Positions 10,131 to 18,737 are shown, counted from the first letter of the stretch. The stretch: 64,000 nucleotides of DNA from Archangium sp. (GCA_030681645.1 JAUXRX010000057.1:62001-126000); one strand, 5' to 3'. The notes: generated from the sequence alone by a model not told the origin. A program made the numbers and translations.

Positions 10131-11195
10131 ATGACTACCGCACTCGCCAGCCCAGTCGCCTTCCGGGAGAAGGCCCCCGAGCCGCTCTTCGGAGACGGTT
10201 TGCCGCCGGCCAGCGCGAGTCTGCTGCAGGCGCGCATCAAGGACCTCAAGCTCCACCTGGCCGGCACGCGGCTCGAGAAGTTCATCCACCAGCTCTACGA
10301 AGAGATGGAAGCGCAGGGCATCTCGCATCGCCCCGAGTGCTACCTCTCGGATCAGTGGGGCTGCCCGTCTGGCGTGCCGGTCATCGGCATTCCCTTCTAC
10401 CTGGCTGATCAGAACCTGCTGCAGATCGAAGACGCGCTGGGCGCGGGCGCCGAGAGCGAACGCGACATCATGATGTACCTCCGTCATGAGGCGGGTCACG
10501 CGTTCAACTACGCGTACAAGCTCTACGAGACGGAAGAGTGGAAGAAGCTCTTCGGCGACTTCGGCAAGCCCTACCTCGACACCTACAAGCCGCACCCCTT
10601 CAGCCGGAAGTACGTGGCGCACCTGTCGGGCTGGTACGCGCAGAAGCACCCCGACGAAGACTTCGCCGAGACCTTCGCCGTGCTCCTCACGCCCGGAAGC
10701 AACTGGGCCGAGCGGTACAAGGGCTGGGGCGCGCTCAAGAAGCTCCAGTACGTGCAGGAGGTGATCACGAAGATCGGCCGCAGCCCGCCGCCCGTGACCC
10801 TCGACGAGCGCGACATGGACGTGGGCCAGATGGAAGAGACGGTGCTCGACCACTACCGGCAGCGCGCGCTCGAAGAGAAGATCGACCTCTCGATCGGTGA
10901 TCAGCTCGACCAGGATCTCGGAGCGCTCTTCGAGGCCGAGACCATCGGCGCCACCGGTGCCGACACCCTGCTGCGCGCCGAACGCCAGGCGTTGATCCAC
11001 GCGGTGACGCAGTACTCGGGCGTCTCGCGCGGCGTGGTGAAGTCGGTGCTCGATCACCTGCTCGAGCGCGTCACCGTGCTCAAGCTCACCGTTCATCGCG
11101 ACAACGCGCGCGAGTACACGACCAAGCTCACCGTGCTGCTCACCACGCTGGCGATGAACTTCCTCTACACCGACAAGTTCTTCGACGCCGACTGA
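10131..11195 (+). CDS. Putative zinc metallopeptidase (HEAGH) of unknown substrate
   Basis: The 354-aa product has no signal peptide or membrane segment. It contains the zincin motif HEAGHAFNYAY (about residue 120) and a likely third ligand or glutamate in DEDFAETFAVLL about 55 residues later. The family appears to be the bacterial 'putative zinc-binding metallopeptidase' group, which is uncharacterised. A helical C-terminal half follows. In-frame starts at 10086 (TTG) and 10101 (ATG) fall within the hairpin leader, so 10131 is preferred but unsure. The ATP-grasp ligase gene starts 27 bp downstream on the same strand, implying a joint function. Confidence 0.75.
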   Translation: MTTALASPVAFREKAPEPLFGDGLPPASASLLQARIKDLKLHLAGTRLEKFIHQLYEEMEAQGISHRPECYLSDQWGCPSGVPVIGIPFYLADQNLLQIEDALGAGAESERDIMMYLRHEAGHAFNYAYKLYETEEWKKLFGDFGKPYLDTYKPHPFSRKYVAHLSGWYAQKHPDEDFAETFAVLLTPGSNWAERYKGWGALKKLQYVQEVITKIGRSPPPVTLDERDMDVGQMEETVLDHYRQRALEEKIDLSIGDQLDQDLGALFEAETIGATGADTLLRAERQALIHAVTQYSGVSRGVVKSVLDHLLERVTVLKLTVHRDNAREYTTKLTVLLTTLAMNFLYTDKFFDAD

Positions 11196-11222
11196 TCGAA
11201 ACGGGACTACAGTGGGCGGCGA

Positions 11223-12290
11223 ATGGCAGCCGCTACAGTTCCTCCGCTGAAGATCTCCGTTCTGCATTACCAACCGTCGGGTGACCCGATGGATCCCGTG
11301 GTTCAGGACGTCAGCGACGCCCTCACCTCGCTGGGCCACACCATCACCCTCATCGCCGTGCACGATCGCGTGTTCGATCTGCTCAAGGCGATCGAGAAGC
11401 AGAAGCCCGACCTCGTCTTCAACGTCTGCGAGACGTTCGCCGACGACTACCGGCTCGAGGTGAACGTGGCCGCCGTGCTCGAGCTGGCGCGCGTGCAGTT
11501 CACCGGGTCGGGCACCGCCGGCCTGCTGCTGGCGCAAGACAAGATCCTCACCAAGCAGCTGCTCGAGTACCACGAGGTCAACACGCCCAACTTCCTCACC
11601 TTCGACGGCGAGGCCTTCGAGGCGTTCGGGCGCATGAACTTCCCCCTGATCGTCAAGCCGGCGCGCAGCGACGCGTCGATCGGCATCGGCCAGCACTCCG
11701 TGGTGAAGGACTGGGACGAGCTCACCAAGCGCGTGCGCGAGATCCGCAAGACGCTCAACGACGAGGCGCTCGCCGAGGAGTTCATCGACGGCCGCGAGGT
11801 CTACGTGGGCGTCATCGGCACGCCCACCCGCCCCGAGATCCTGCCCATCGTCGAGCTCAACTGGGGCGCGTGGAACCCCGACGTGCCCAAGGTCAGCGAC
11901 CGCCAGGTGAAGTTCGGGGACACCGGCGAAGATCACCCGCACCTGGTGATCGCCCAGGACATCTCGCCCGAGCTCAAGGCGCGCATCGAGCGCAGCGCCC
12001 TGCTCGCCTACCGCGCCCTCAAGATCCGCGACTACGCGCGCGTCGACTTCCGCATCAGCAACAAGACGGGCGAGCCGTTCGTGCTCGAGGTGAACCCGAA
12101 CCCGTACCTCGAGAAGGACAGCGAGCTGGCGATGGCGGCCGAGCACCGCGGGCTCAACTACGCCCAGCTGATCGAGCAGATCATCGAGTCAGCGGCCAAC
12201 CGCTACAGCCTCAAGGTCAAGGCCGAGAAGACCAGCACCGGCGAGACCCCCCAGCTCGACGCGCCGAAGGAACAGCGCGCCACCACCTGA
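11223..12290 (+). CDS. ATP-grasp ligase related to D-Ala-D-Ala ligase
   Basis: The 355-aa protein has the Ddl-like fold: an N-terminal Rossmann part with NVCETFADDYRLE, the ATP-grasp region with FPLIVKPARSDASIGIG, and the C-terminal Mg-binding EVNPNPYLEKDSE. It joins a carboxylate to an amine using ATP. It is unlikely to be the housekeeping Ddl, because Ddl genes usually sit in cell-wall clusters, and here it is paired with a metallopeptidase 27 bp upstream. The C-terminal 25 residues are charged and low-complexity. A ligase with a peptidase suggests making and trimming a peptide or amide product; the substrate is unknown. Confidence 0.88.
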   Translation: MAAATVPPLKISVLHYQPSGDPMDPVVQDVSDALTSLGHTITLIAVHDRVFDLLKAIEKQKPDLVFNVCETFADDYRLEVNVAAVLELARVQFTGSGTAGLLLAQDKILTKQLLEYHEVNTPNFLTFDGEAFEAFGRMNFPLIVKPARSDASIGIGQHSVVKDWDELTKRVREIRKTLNDEALAEEFIDGREVYVGVIGTPTRPEILPIVELNWGAWNPDVPKVSDRQVKFGDTGEDHPHLVIAQDISPELKARIERSALLAYRALKIRDYARVDFRISNKTGEPFVLEVNPNPYLEKDSELAMAAEHRGLNYAQLIEQIIESAANRYSLKVKAEKTSTGETPQLDAPKEQRATT

Positions 12291-12390
12291 GCCTGTAGCA
12301 CCCTGTGTGGGACGAGAATGTTGGGCCAATTGCTTGATCCCCGCACGATCCGGCCCTCACAATCGAAAGAACTTCACCTCAGGAGCGCCC

Positions 12391-12894
12391 ATGAAGAGCC
12401 GTCTCTTTCGCACCCTGGCCATCTCGATGGCCACCGTCCTGTTCTCCACCGGCTGCATGATGTCGCGCCTGGTCGATCGCGCCTTCCTCGGGATCACCGT
12501 CCGTCGGCCGACCTACATCGATCGCAAGACCACCGGCATCTTCCTCCTGCCCTTCACGTTCGTGATCGACGTCGCCACGTTCCCCATTCAGGCGCTCCTG
12601 GTGGTCATCCTCGGCGACAACTTCCCCTTCACCGAGCCGGCCGATGCGCTGACCGGCGCGCAGGCGATGATCGACCACCCCCGCTTCAAGCAGCTGGGCG
12701 AGGCCGAGCAGGCGATCGCGAAGGCCGAACTCAAGCAGCTCATCCTCGACAAGAAGCTGACCCCCAACACCGCGCTCGCGCTCGGTGAAGACGGTCACTG
12801 GACCCTGGTCGAGCTCAGCGCCGACACCCGCAATCAGCTGATCGCCCGCGCGCAGCAGCCGCTGGCGCCCGAAGCGCTCGTCTGCGAGCGCTAG
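12391..12894 (+). CDS. YceK/YidQ-like lipoprotein
   Basis: Start was set at the ATG at 12391, which follows CAGGAG by a good distance; the upstream in-frame codons have no signal. The 167-aa product starts with a lipoprotein signal ending FSTGC. It then shows the short VRRPTYIDRKTTGIFLLPFTFVIDVATFPIQALLV pattern, here split by a hydrophobic stretch, of the YceK/YidQ (DUF1375) lipoprotein family. A helical, charged C-terminal half is an addition to that core. The cellular role of the family is unknown. Confidence 0.8.
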   Translation: MKSRLFRTLAISMATVLFSTGCMMSRLVDRAFLGITVRRPTYIDRKTTGIFLLPFTFVIDVATFPIQALLVVILGDNFPFTEPADALTGAQAMIDHPRFKQLGEAEQAIAKAELKQLILDKKLTPNTALALGEDGHWTLVELSADTRNQLIARAQQPLAPEALVCER

Positions 12895-12904
12895 GCGCCG
12901 GGGG

Positions 12905-13840
12905 TCAGACGTTCGCTGAAAGGAAGGTGAACGTGTCCTTCCAGCAGCGCAGCGCCTGAGGCGTGACCACGAAGGCATGAAACGCATGGGGCCCGCGGGG
13001 ATACTCGCGGGCTTCGCTCCTGGTGGAGCCCAGGCGGTGCAGCGCCTTCACCATGCGCTGCGTGTCGCCCATCAGCAGGTCCCACGTGCCGCAGGGGAGG
13101 AAGAACGGCGGCAGGGGGCGGTCCAGCTGGGTGAGCCCCTCGAGCGCCACTACCGGGTCTGCCAGCTCGAGCGTGCGGCGATCGCGCAGGGTGACGCCGT
13201 GCAGGTAGGCGTCGGTGACCTCCTCGATGCGATCGCGGAAGAAGGTGTGGTGCGCCCTGAAGCGCTCGGGGTTGCTCACCTCGAACAGGCCGCACGCCGC
13301 CACCACGGCCTTCGCGGTGACCCCCGTCCCGTACGCATCACGCGCATACGACTCGTCGCGCCGCTGGTGCGTCATCAGGGTGAGGGACGCGGCCAGGTTC
13401 GCGCCCGCCGATTCTCCCGCCACCACCACGCGCGACAGATCGCCGCCCAGCCGCGCGGCGTTCTCCACCAGCCACTGCCAGGCAGCGCTGACGTCTTCCA
13501 CGGCCCCCGGGAAGGGGTGCTCGGGCGCCAGGTGGTAGTTCACGTTCACCACCAGGTAGCCGCGGCGCGCGTAGATCAGGCCGAAGAGCCAGTGCGTGTC
13601 CTTCGACATGAAGCGGAAGCCGCCGCCGTGCAGGTAGAGCACGATCGGCAGCGGGCCCGAGCCGTCGCGCGGGCGGTAGACGTCGAGCGTGTGCGCCTCG
13701 CGGCCGGTGCGCCGGTAGGGAATGTTCTTCTCGACCGTCACCTTGTGGAAGCGCGGTGAGGCGACGGGCAACAGGCCCGCGCCCTTCGCGGCGCCGAGGA
13801 AGAAGCCGTCGGTGACGGCCGCGCCGAGGCGCCTGCGCAC
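12905..13840 (-). CDS. Alpha/beta-hydrolase esterase, HSL family
   Basis: This 311-aa protein has the hormone-sensitive-lipase family signature: oxyanion motif YLHGGGFRF, nucleophile elbow GESAGAN, an Asp in a late loop, and a His in RGPHAFHAF. It would hydrolyse short or medium acyl esters. It opens at a GTG (13840), and the open frame continues about 15 codons upstream without a better start. It lies 57 bp after the selenoprotein gene on the same strand, so may share its transcript. Confidence 0.92.
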   Translation of the reverse strand: MRRRLGAAVTDGFFLGAAKGAGLLPVASPRFHKVTVEKNIPYRRTGREAHTLDVYRPRDGSGPLPIVLYLHGGGFRFMSKDTHWLFGLIYARRGYLVVNVNYHLAPEHPFPGAVEDVSAAWQWLVENAARLGGDLSRVVVAGESAGANLAASLTLMTHQRRDESYARDAYGTGVTAKAVVAACGLFEVSNPERFRAHHTFFRDRIEEVTDAYLHGVTLRDRRTLELADPVVALEGLTQLDRPLPPFFLPCGTWDLLMGDTQRMVKALHRLGSTRSEAREYPRGPHAFHAFVVTPQALRCWKDTFTFLSANV

Positions 13841-13897
13841 GCGCGCGGTCAGGCCGAGGGTGGGTCGTTCGATGCGCAGCGTTTCAGTGGACAGAGG

Positions 13898-14137
13898 TCA
13901 TGCTCCCGATTTGCCGAGGGCTGCCGAGACCGCGTCGACCACGTCGTGTTCGGTCGGGAACCGGCCCAGCTCCTTCTTTGAGACGACTCGGCCGTCGACG
14001 GCCACTTCGAAGATGCCGCCAGAGCCCTTCAGCAGCTCAGCTTCGAGCTCCAGCTCTTCCTTCAGCGCGTCTGCCGCACGGGCAGCTCTGGCCAGGTAGC
14101 CTCAGGCGGTGCAGTAGGTGATGGTGATCTTCGCCAA
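13898..14137 (-). CDS. selW: SelW/Rdx-family selenoprotein (in-frame TGA = selenocysteine)
   Basis: Reading through the TGA at 14104-14102 gives a 79-aa protein: it starts at a TTG (14137) preceded by a perfect AAGGAG six bases upstream. It continues AKITITYCTAUGYLARA, and ends GRFPTEHDVVDAVSAALGK-SGA. This is the Rdx thioredoxin-like fold (SelW/SelT/SelH): the redox motif is C9-T-A-U12, and SGGIFEVAVDG with GRFP are conserved family features. A bacterial-SECIS-like hairpin follows the TGA. The start is 11 bp after the tauE stop, so the genes are likely co-transcribed. A conventional caller would split or miss it. The host must encode SelA/B/C/D elsewhere; these are not in this window. Confidence 0.9.
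14071..14085 (-). promoter_or_regulatory. Candidate bacterial SECIS hairpin
   Basis: In the mRNA (minus strand) CUGCC-CGUGC-GGCAG forms a perfect five-pair stem with a five-base loop, beginning 17 nt after the UGA. The loop starts 22 nt after the UGA and has a G as its second base. Published bacterial SECIS rules ask for a short apical loop with a G among the first two bases, roughly 16-37 nt from the UGA, so this fits. Outer CAG/CUG pairing can extend it. It was assessed by eye only. Confidence 0.7.
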
Positions 14138-14148
14138 GGGTGACTCCT

Positions 14149-14913
14149 TCAAGAGGTGTGCAGCAGGTCGTAACCGAGCTTGGTCACCAGCGCCAAGACC
14201 ACCAGCAGCACCACGCGACGCACCAGGGTGTCGCCCCCCTTGACGGCGAGCTGCGCGCCGATGGTACCCCCGATGAACTGGCCCGCGGCCATGGGGATCG
14301 ACACCTTCCACACCACCAGGCCCTTCCAGGCGAGGAACGTCATCGCGGCCAGGTTCGAGGCGAAGTTGACCACCTTCGCGTTGGCCGAGGCCTCCTGCAG
14401 GCTCAGGTGGAGCAGCACCACGAAGCCGATGATGAGGAAGGTGCCGGTGCCCGGACCGAAGAAGCCGTCATAGGCGCCGATGACCAGCGCGAGCAGCGCG
14501 GCCTTGAGGGCGGCCCGCGGGGAAGGCACGCCGACCTGCACCGCGGGCGGCCTCACGAAGGCGACGATCACCCCGGCGGCGACGAGCAGCACCAGCACGA
14601 TCGGCCGGAGGATCTTCGGATCGAGCATCGTCAGCAGCGCCACGCCCGCGAACGAGCCCAGCATGCCCAGGGGAAAGAGCACCCTCGCCCGCTTCGAGTC
14701 GATCAGCCGGGCGCGCCAGAAGCGAAGCAACGCCGCCCCGCTGCCGAACACCGCCGAGCCCTTGTTGGTACCGAAGACCATGGGCGTGGGCATGCCGGTG
14801 GCGAGCAGCGCAGGCACGGTGAGGAGCCCGCCCCCGCCGGCGATGGCGTCGACGAGGCCGGCCACCAGCGCCACGAAGAAGAGACCCACGATGACGAGCG
14901 GCGAGAACTCCAA
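14149..14913 (-). CDS. TauE/SafE-family membrane transporter
   Basis: The 254-aa product is made almost wholly of hydrophobic helices (about eight) and shows the TauE/SafE (DUF81) hallmarks: GLVDAIAGGGGLLTVPALL near the start and its repeat FFGPGTGTFLIIGFV later. Family members are linked to sulfur-containing anion or sulfoacetate export or uptake. The start appears to be the TTG at 14913 with a poor ribosome site. It is followed 11 bp later by the selenoprotein gene. A link with sulfur or selenium anions is attractive but unproven. Confidence 0.92.
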   Translation of the reverse strand: MEFSPLVIVGLFFVALVAGLVDAIAGGGGLLTVPALLATGMPTPMVFGTNKGSAVFGSGAALLRFWRARLIDSKRARVLFPLGMLGSFAGVALLTMLDPKILRPIVLVLLVAAGVIVAFVRPPAVQVGVPSPRAALKAALLALVIGAYDGFFGPGTGTFLIIGFVVLLHLSLQEASANAKVVNFASNLAAMTFLAWKGLVVWKVSIPMAAGQFIGGTIGAQLAVKGGDTLVRRVVLLVVLALVTKLGYDLLHTS

Positions 14914-14975
14914 GGCGCTGCGCTTCTAACAGGTGCTGCGCCCGGGGTCGGCGTGATGCGCGACGGAGAACGGGC

Positions 14976-16313
14976 TCAGAACGTGAGCACGAGCGCGGCG
15001 CCGTCCTGGCTGACGCGCTTCGGGGCGCTGTCGAGGTCGACGACGATGCGGGTGCCGGCGCCCTGCTTCCCGAGGCGAACCGCGGTGGCGTACGGCGGAG
15101 AAGCCGGCACGACGTGGCTCTTGAGCGGCGCCGCGCCACTGAGGTCGAACACCGCGCGCGGCGGGCCGGACAGCACGAACGCGTGCGTGACCTGTGCGCC
15201 GGCGGTGAGCTCGGGCGAGAGTCTCAGGTCCGCTCCTGCGAGCGTCCACGTCAGGCTGGTCGCTGCGCCAGACGGGAGCTTCAGGTTGCCGCGCTGCACG
15301 TCCTTCGCGGGGCCGGTCTTCGGCTTCGCCACCGCGACGGGCTTCTCTGCCGCAGGCGCGGAGGATGGCGCGAGCCTGGCCTGCTCCTTCGGCGCCCCCG
15401 GTTCTTTCCCGTCCGCCGTCTCCCTGGACTTCCCGAGGGGCCGCTTCTCGGTCAGGCCACTCTCCTTCACGATCCCAACGCGCTTCGCATCGGCACTCGC
15501 GCCCCCGGTGACCGGGTTCAGCTCCTCGGCAGGGGGCCCCTCGACTCCGCTCGGGGTGACCGGGGGCGGCTGGGCCATCACCACGGGCTGCTTCGGCTCC
15601 TCAGGCGCGGAGGCCGGGGGCGGCTGGGCCATCACTGCGGGCTGCTTCAGCTCCTCGGCCGCGGTGACCGGGGGCGGCTGGGCCATCACCACGGGCTGCT
15701 TCGGCTCCTCAGCCGCAGGGGGCCCCTCGACTCCGCTCGGGGTGACCGGGGCCATCACCACCGGGGGCAGCGGGGCCGAGCGAACCACAGGCGGCTCGGC
15801 CACCACGGCGACGCCCGGTGCATCGTCAACGAGGTCCTCGGCATCGGACGGCCCCCACAGCAACAGCGTCGCGAGGACCGCGCAGGCGAGCAACGCGCCA
15901 CCGGCCGCGTACGGCGCCCAGCGCAGCCACCGGCGCTCGGGCGGGGCGAGCATCAGCGGCTTGCCGCGATCGAGGTTGTGCACCAGGTAATCGACGAGCT
16001 CCTCGGCCCGCGGGTGCATGAACTCGGTGAAGCGCACCCCGCAGCCGGGAAAGCGCCCCGGCAACTGGCTCTCGTGCTCGCGGCCCCACACCACCTCGGC
16101 CTGGGCGAGCGCCAGCGCGCGGCCTCCCGCCTCGAGCGAGAGCGCGACCTTCGTGCCCATCGGCAGCGGCTCGGGCATGCGCAGGAAGAGCCCCTTGCGC
16201 GACACGTTCGCGGTGAGCGTGCGGATGACCCGGGGCTGGCCCTCGAGCGTCACCACGCGGATCGGGTGCTTGAATCGGACCCGCGACAAGCGCTTCTGCC
16301 GTTCAATCAGCAC
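14976..16313 (-). CDS. PilZ-TM-AMIN fusion protein
   Basis: The 445-aa protein starts with a PilZ domain (about residues 8-115) containing the NVSRKG (NxSxxG) half of the c-di-GMP motif. The RxxxR half is imperfect. One membrane helix (about 130-150) follows, then a Pro/Glu/Ala-rich linker with 18-residue repeats (about 188-260). An AMIN domain ends the protein (about 350-445, with RIVVDLDSAPKRV). AMIN domains bind periplasmic envelope components, as in PilQ and AmiC. The design suggests a c-di-GMP-sensing cytosolic end tied to a periplasmic end. The linker carries two copies of a dispersed repeat. The GTG start at 16313 is the only good choice. Confidence 0.9.
   Translation of the reverse strand: MLIERQKRLSRVRFKHPIRVVTLEGQPRVIRTLTANVSRKGLFLRMPEPLPMGTKVALSLEAGGRALALAQAEVVWGREHESQLPGRFPGCGVRFTEFMHPRAEELVDYLVHNLDRGKPLMLAPPERRWLRWAPYAAGGALLACAVLATLLLWGPSDAEDLVDDAPGVAVVAEPPVVRSAPLPPVVMAPVTPSGVEGPPAAEEPKQPVVMAQPPPVTAAEELKQPAVMAQPPPASAPEEPKQPVVMAQPPPVTPSGVEGPPAEELNPVTGGASADAKRVGIVKESGLTEKRPLGKSRETADGKEPGAPKEQARLAPSSAPAAEKPVAVAKPKTGPAKDVQRGNLKLPSGAATSLTWTLAGADLRLSPELTAGAQVTHAFVLSGPPRAVFDLSGAAPLKSHVVPASPPYATAVRLGKQGAGTRIVVDLDSAPKRVSQDGAALVLTF
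15531..15748. repeat. 54-bp tandem triplication flanked by dispersed element copies
   Basis: Inside the PilZ-AMIN gene, copies of the element CCCCTCGACTCCGCTCGGGG lie at about 15537-15561 and 15723-15747, exactly 186 bp apart. Between them, a 54-bp unit recurs three times (starts at 15562, 15616 and 15670) and encodes an 18-residue repeat around KQPVVMAQPPPV. All units keep the reading frame. The arrangement looks like local duplication next to the element. Confidence 0.85.
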
Positions 16314-16377
16314 CCGGTGAAGTCTCCGCTACAGGAAGCCACAGGCAAGTTTCCGGCGACTGCGGCACCATGGCGCA

Positions 16378-17085
16378 GTGCGTGAGTTTCGCAGCAGCAG
16401 GGGCGCCCTCCCCGCCCCCCGGTTCACCGCGTTGCGCGACGCGCTCCTCGCCTCCCCGCTGGTGGGGGCCAGCACGCTCTCAGGCCCCTTCGAGGCCAGC
16501 CGCGGCTTCGGCGTGACGTTTCGCGAAGAGGGGCGCGCGAAGGTGATCGACCGTTTCTCGGCGCTCACGCCGCACTTCGACACGGTGCTCGGCGCTCCGG
16601 CAGTCCGCGCGCTCACGCCCTGGTGGAAGCGGCGCAGGCTCACCCGCATTCCCAACGCGTGGTACCTCAACGTGCTGCTCGTCTCGGCGGGAGGCACGGT
16701 CGCGCGGCACATCGACGCCACGCTGCGAAAGCCCTCGGGCGTCGAGGACGCCGTACCCGAGGTGGTCTCGGTGCTCTACCTCACCATTCCGGCCACGAAG
16801 GGTGGAGAGCTCCTGCTCTGGGACGGGCCCGACGCGATCGCCAAGCTGGTCCCCGAGGAGAACGCGATCGTCCACTTCCGCGGAGATCTCGCGCACGAGG
16901 TGTGCGCCTTCGAGGGCCCCGCCGGCGCCTTGCGCGCGAGCCTGGTGATCGAGCAGTACCACTTCGCGCCCGAAGCGCTGGCGCGGCTGCCCGAGTTCCA
17001 GCTCGAGTCGCGGGCGGGCTTCACCGCGTACCTGAAGCACCACTCCGGCCGGCCGCTCACGCCCTTCGAGCTCGAGGAACCCTAG
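16378..17085 (+). CDS. 2-oxoglutarate/Fe(II) oxygenase, prolyl hydroxylase-like
   Basis: The 235-aa product has the double-stranded beta-helix motifs of 2OG oxygenases: metal ligands HxD in HIDATL and a distal His in DLAHEVCAFEG. An Arg that would hold 2-oxoglutarate follows in ALRASLVIEQY. The spacing fits the P4H-type subfamily, which hydroxylates peptides or small molecules. No signal or membrane part is seen. The GTG at 16378 is the chosen start. It overlaps the convergent membrane-protein gene by four bases at its 3' end. Confidence 0.82.
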   Translation: MREFRSSRGALPAPRFTALRDALLASPLVGASTLSGPFEASRGFGVTFREEGRAKVIDRFSALTPHFDTVLGAPAVRALTPWWKRRRLTRIPNAWYLNVLLVSAGGTVARHIDATLRKPSGVEDAVPEVVSVLYLTIPATKGGELLLWDGPDAIAKLVPEENAIVHFRGDLAHEVCAFEGPAGALRASLVIEQYHFAPEALARLPEFQLESRAGFTAYLKHHSGRPLTPFELEEP

Positions 17086-17852
17086 GGCCCGATGCGGGCC
17101 GCCAACCGATCGCGGTACTCGTGGATGGGGAAGATCTCCACTTCGGCCGCGCCCTTCTTCGAGCCGTCAGGCGCGTAGTCGAACGGGTCGTCGATGTCCT
17201 TGATCAGCCGCAGCATGTAGATGTTCACCAGCGCGAAGAACGGCACCAGCACGTAGGTCGCGACCGGGTTCTTGAACTTGGCCACCATCATCAGGCCGAG
17301 GATCACCGCCAGCAGCACCTCGAGCAGGGCATAGGCCGGGGGCAGAAAGCCGGTGCGGCTGATCACGTCGATGCGGCTCACCGCGCGGCGCAGACTCAGG
17401 GCCTGAGAGACGGCGCGCGAAGCGTGGTAGCCGGCGCCAGCCTTCTCGACCCGAACGATGGTCGCGTTCAGCTCGACGAAGGCCGCGAACACCTGAGGCG
17501 TGGTCAACCTCTTGATCAGCCAGCCGCGGATCGCATCCGTCAGAGTGAGCACCTGTCGCTGCAGGTCCTTCCGATCGAGCGACGACTGCTGGGCCGCTGC
17601 GAGAATGAAGAACTCCTCCATCGTCTCGAGCGAGTTCGCGATGTCACCGGGGATCTTCTCGCTCTCCTTGTAGTCGGCCATGGTGCCCGCCAGCAGGAAT
17701 CCGGTGAGAAAGACCGCCCCGGTCAAGACCACGCCCACGTCTGCGAAGTCGACCACGCCGGTGAAGTGGAAGCCGAACTCGACCAGAGCCTTGAGGCCCG
17801 TGACCACGAGCACGAACGGCAACGTCGTCATCATCAACTTCCACTTGAGCAC
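17082..17852 (-). CDS. Bestrophin-like/DUF4239-type membrane protein
   Basis: This 256-aa protein has four hydrophobic segments (two near residues 8-60 and two near 170-215), separated by a helical cytosolic domain (about 75-165). The end, RLIKDIDDPFDYAP, resembles the D/P-rich motif after the last helix of bestrophin-like anion channel proteins. The resemblance is moderate, and no function beyond a membrane role is claimed. The GTG start at 17852 follows a strong GGAGGGG site. It is divergent from the MoxR operon. Confidence 0.6.
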   Translation of the reverse strand: MLKWKLMMTTLPFVLVVTGLKALVEFGFHFTGVVDFADVGVVLTGAVFLTGFLLAGTMADYKESEKIPGDIANSLETMEEFFILAAAQQSSLDRKDLQRQVLTLTDAIRGWLIKRLTTPQVFAAFVELNATIVRVEKAGAGYHASRAVSQALSLRRAVSRIDVISRTGFLPPAYALLEVLLAVILGLMMVAKFKNPVATYVLVPFFALVNIYMLRLIKDIDDPFDYAPDGSKKGAAEVEIFPIHEYRDRLAARIGP

Positions 17853-17910
17853 GGTGTCCCCTCCTCGAAAGGCGCGGGCAGACTACCGCACTCGGGGGTA
17901 ACGTCGAGGC

Positions 17911-18737
17911 ATGCGATTCAAGGGGACAGAGACGTATCTGACCAGTGAGAGCCTGCGCTCGGCGGTCGACTGCGCGCTGGTGCTGCAGCGCCCCCTGCTG
18001 GTGAAGGGCGAGCCGGGCACGGGCAAGACCCTGCTGGCCGAGGCCATCGCGAAGGCGCTGGGCATGCAGTTGATCACCTGGAACGTGAAGAGCACCACCC
18101 GCGCCCAGGACGGGCTCTACGTCTACGACGCGGTGCAGCGCCTGCACGACTCGCGCTTCAACGATCACGACGTGAAGGACATCGAGAAGTACATCAAGCT
18201 CGGGCCGCTCGGCGAGTCGTTCTCCGCGCCCGAGCGCCGGGTGCTGCTGATCGACGAGATCGACAAGGCCGACCTCGAGTTCCCCAACGACCTGCTGCAC
18301 GAGCTCGACCGCATGCGCTTCCGGGTGATCGAGACCGACCGCGAGGTGGTGGCGAAGGACCGGCCGGTGGTGATCATCACCTCGAACAACGAGAAGGACC
18401 TGCCCGACGCCTTCCTGCGCCGGTGCGTGTTCCACTTCATCGACTTCCCCGAGCAGGACCTGATGAAGCGCATCGTGGCGGTGCACCACCCCGACCTGAA
18501 CGATCGGATGATCGACCAGTCGCTGCAGATCTTCTACGAGCTGCGCGCGCTCACCCGCCTGCGCAAGCGCCCCTCGACGAGCGAGCTGGTCGACTGGATC
18601 GCGGCGCTCAAGGCGGCCGGCATCTCGACCCTCAAGCTCGACGAGAACCTGCCGTTCCTGGGTGCGCTGCTGAAACGCGAGCAGGATCTGCAGGCCTTCG
18701 CCGAGACGTTCGGGGGCGGCAAGCGCACGAGGGCCTG

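Noticed and set aside
12291..12390. Sigma-54 promoter
   Set aside because: A GG/GC pair is present (TTGGGCC...TTGC) but the spacing does not fit the -24/-12 pattern.
13898..14137. TGA as a nonsense mutation in a pseudogene
   Set aside because: The rest of the frame is clean, the TGA is exactly at the CxxU site, and a SECIS-like hairpin and strong ribosome site are present. Not excluded until Sec genes are found.
15531..15748. CRISPR array
   Set aside because: The repeats are coding, periodic without unique spacers, and no Cas genes are present.
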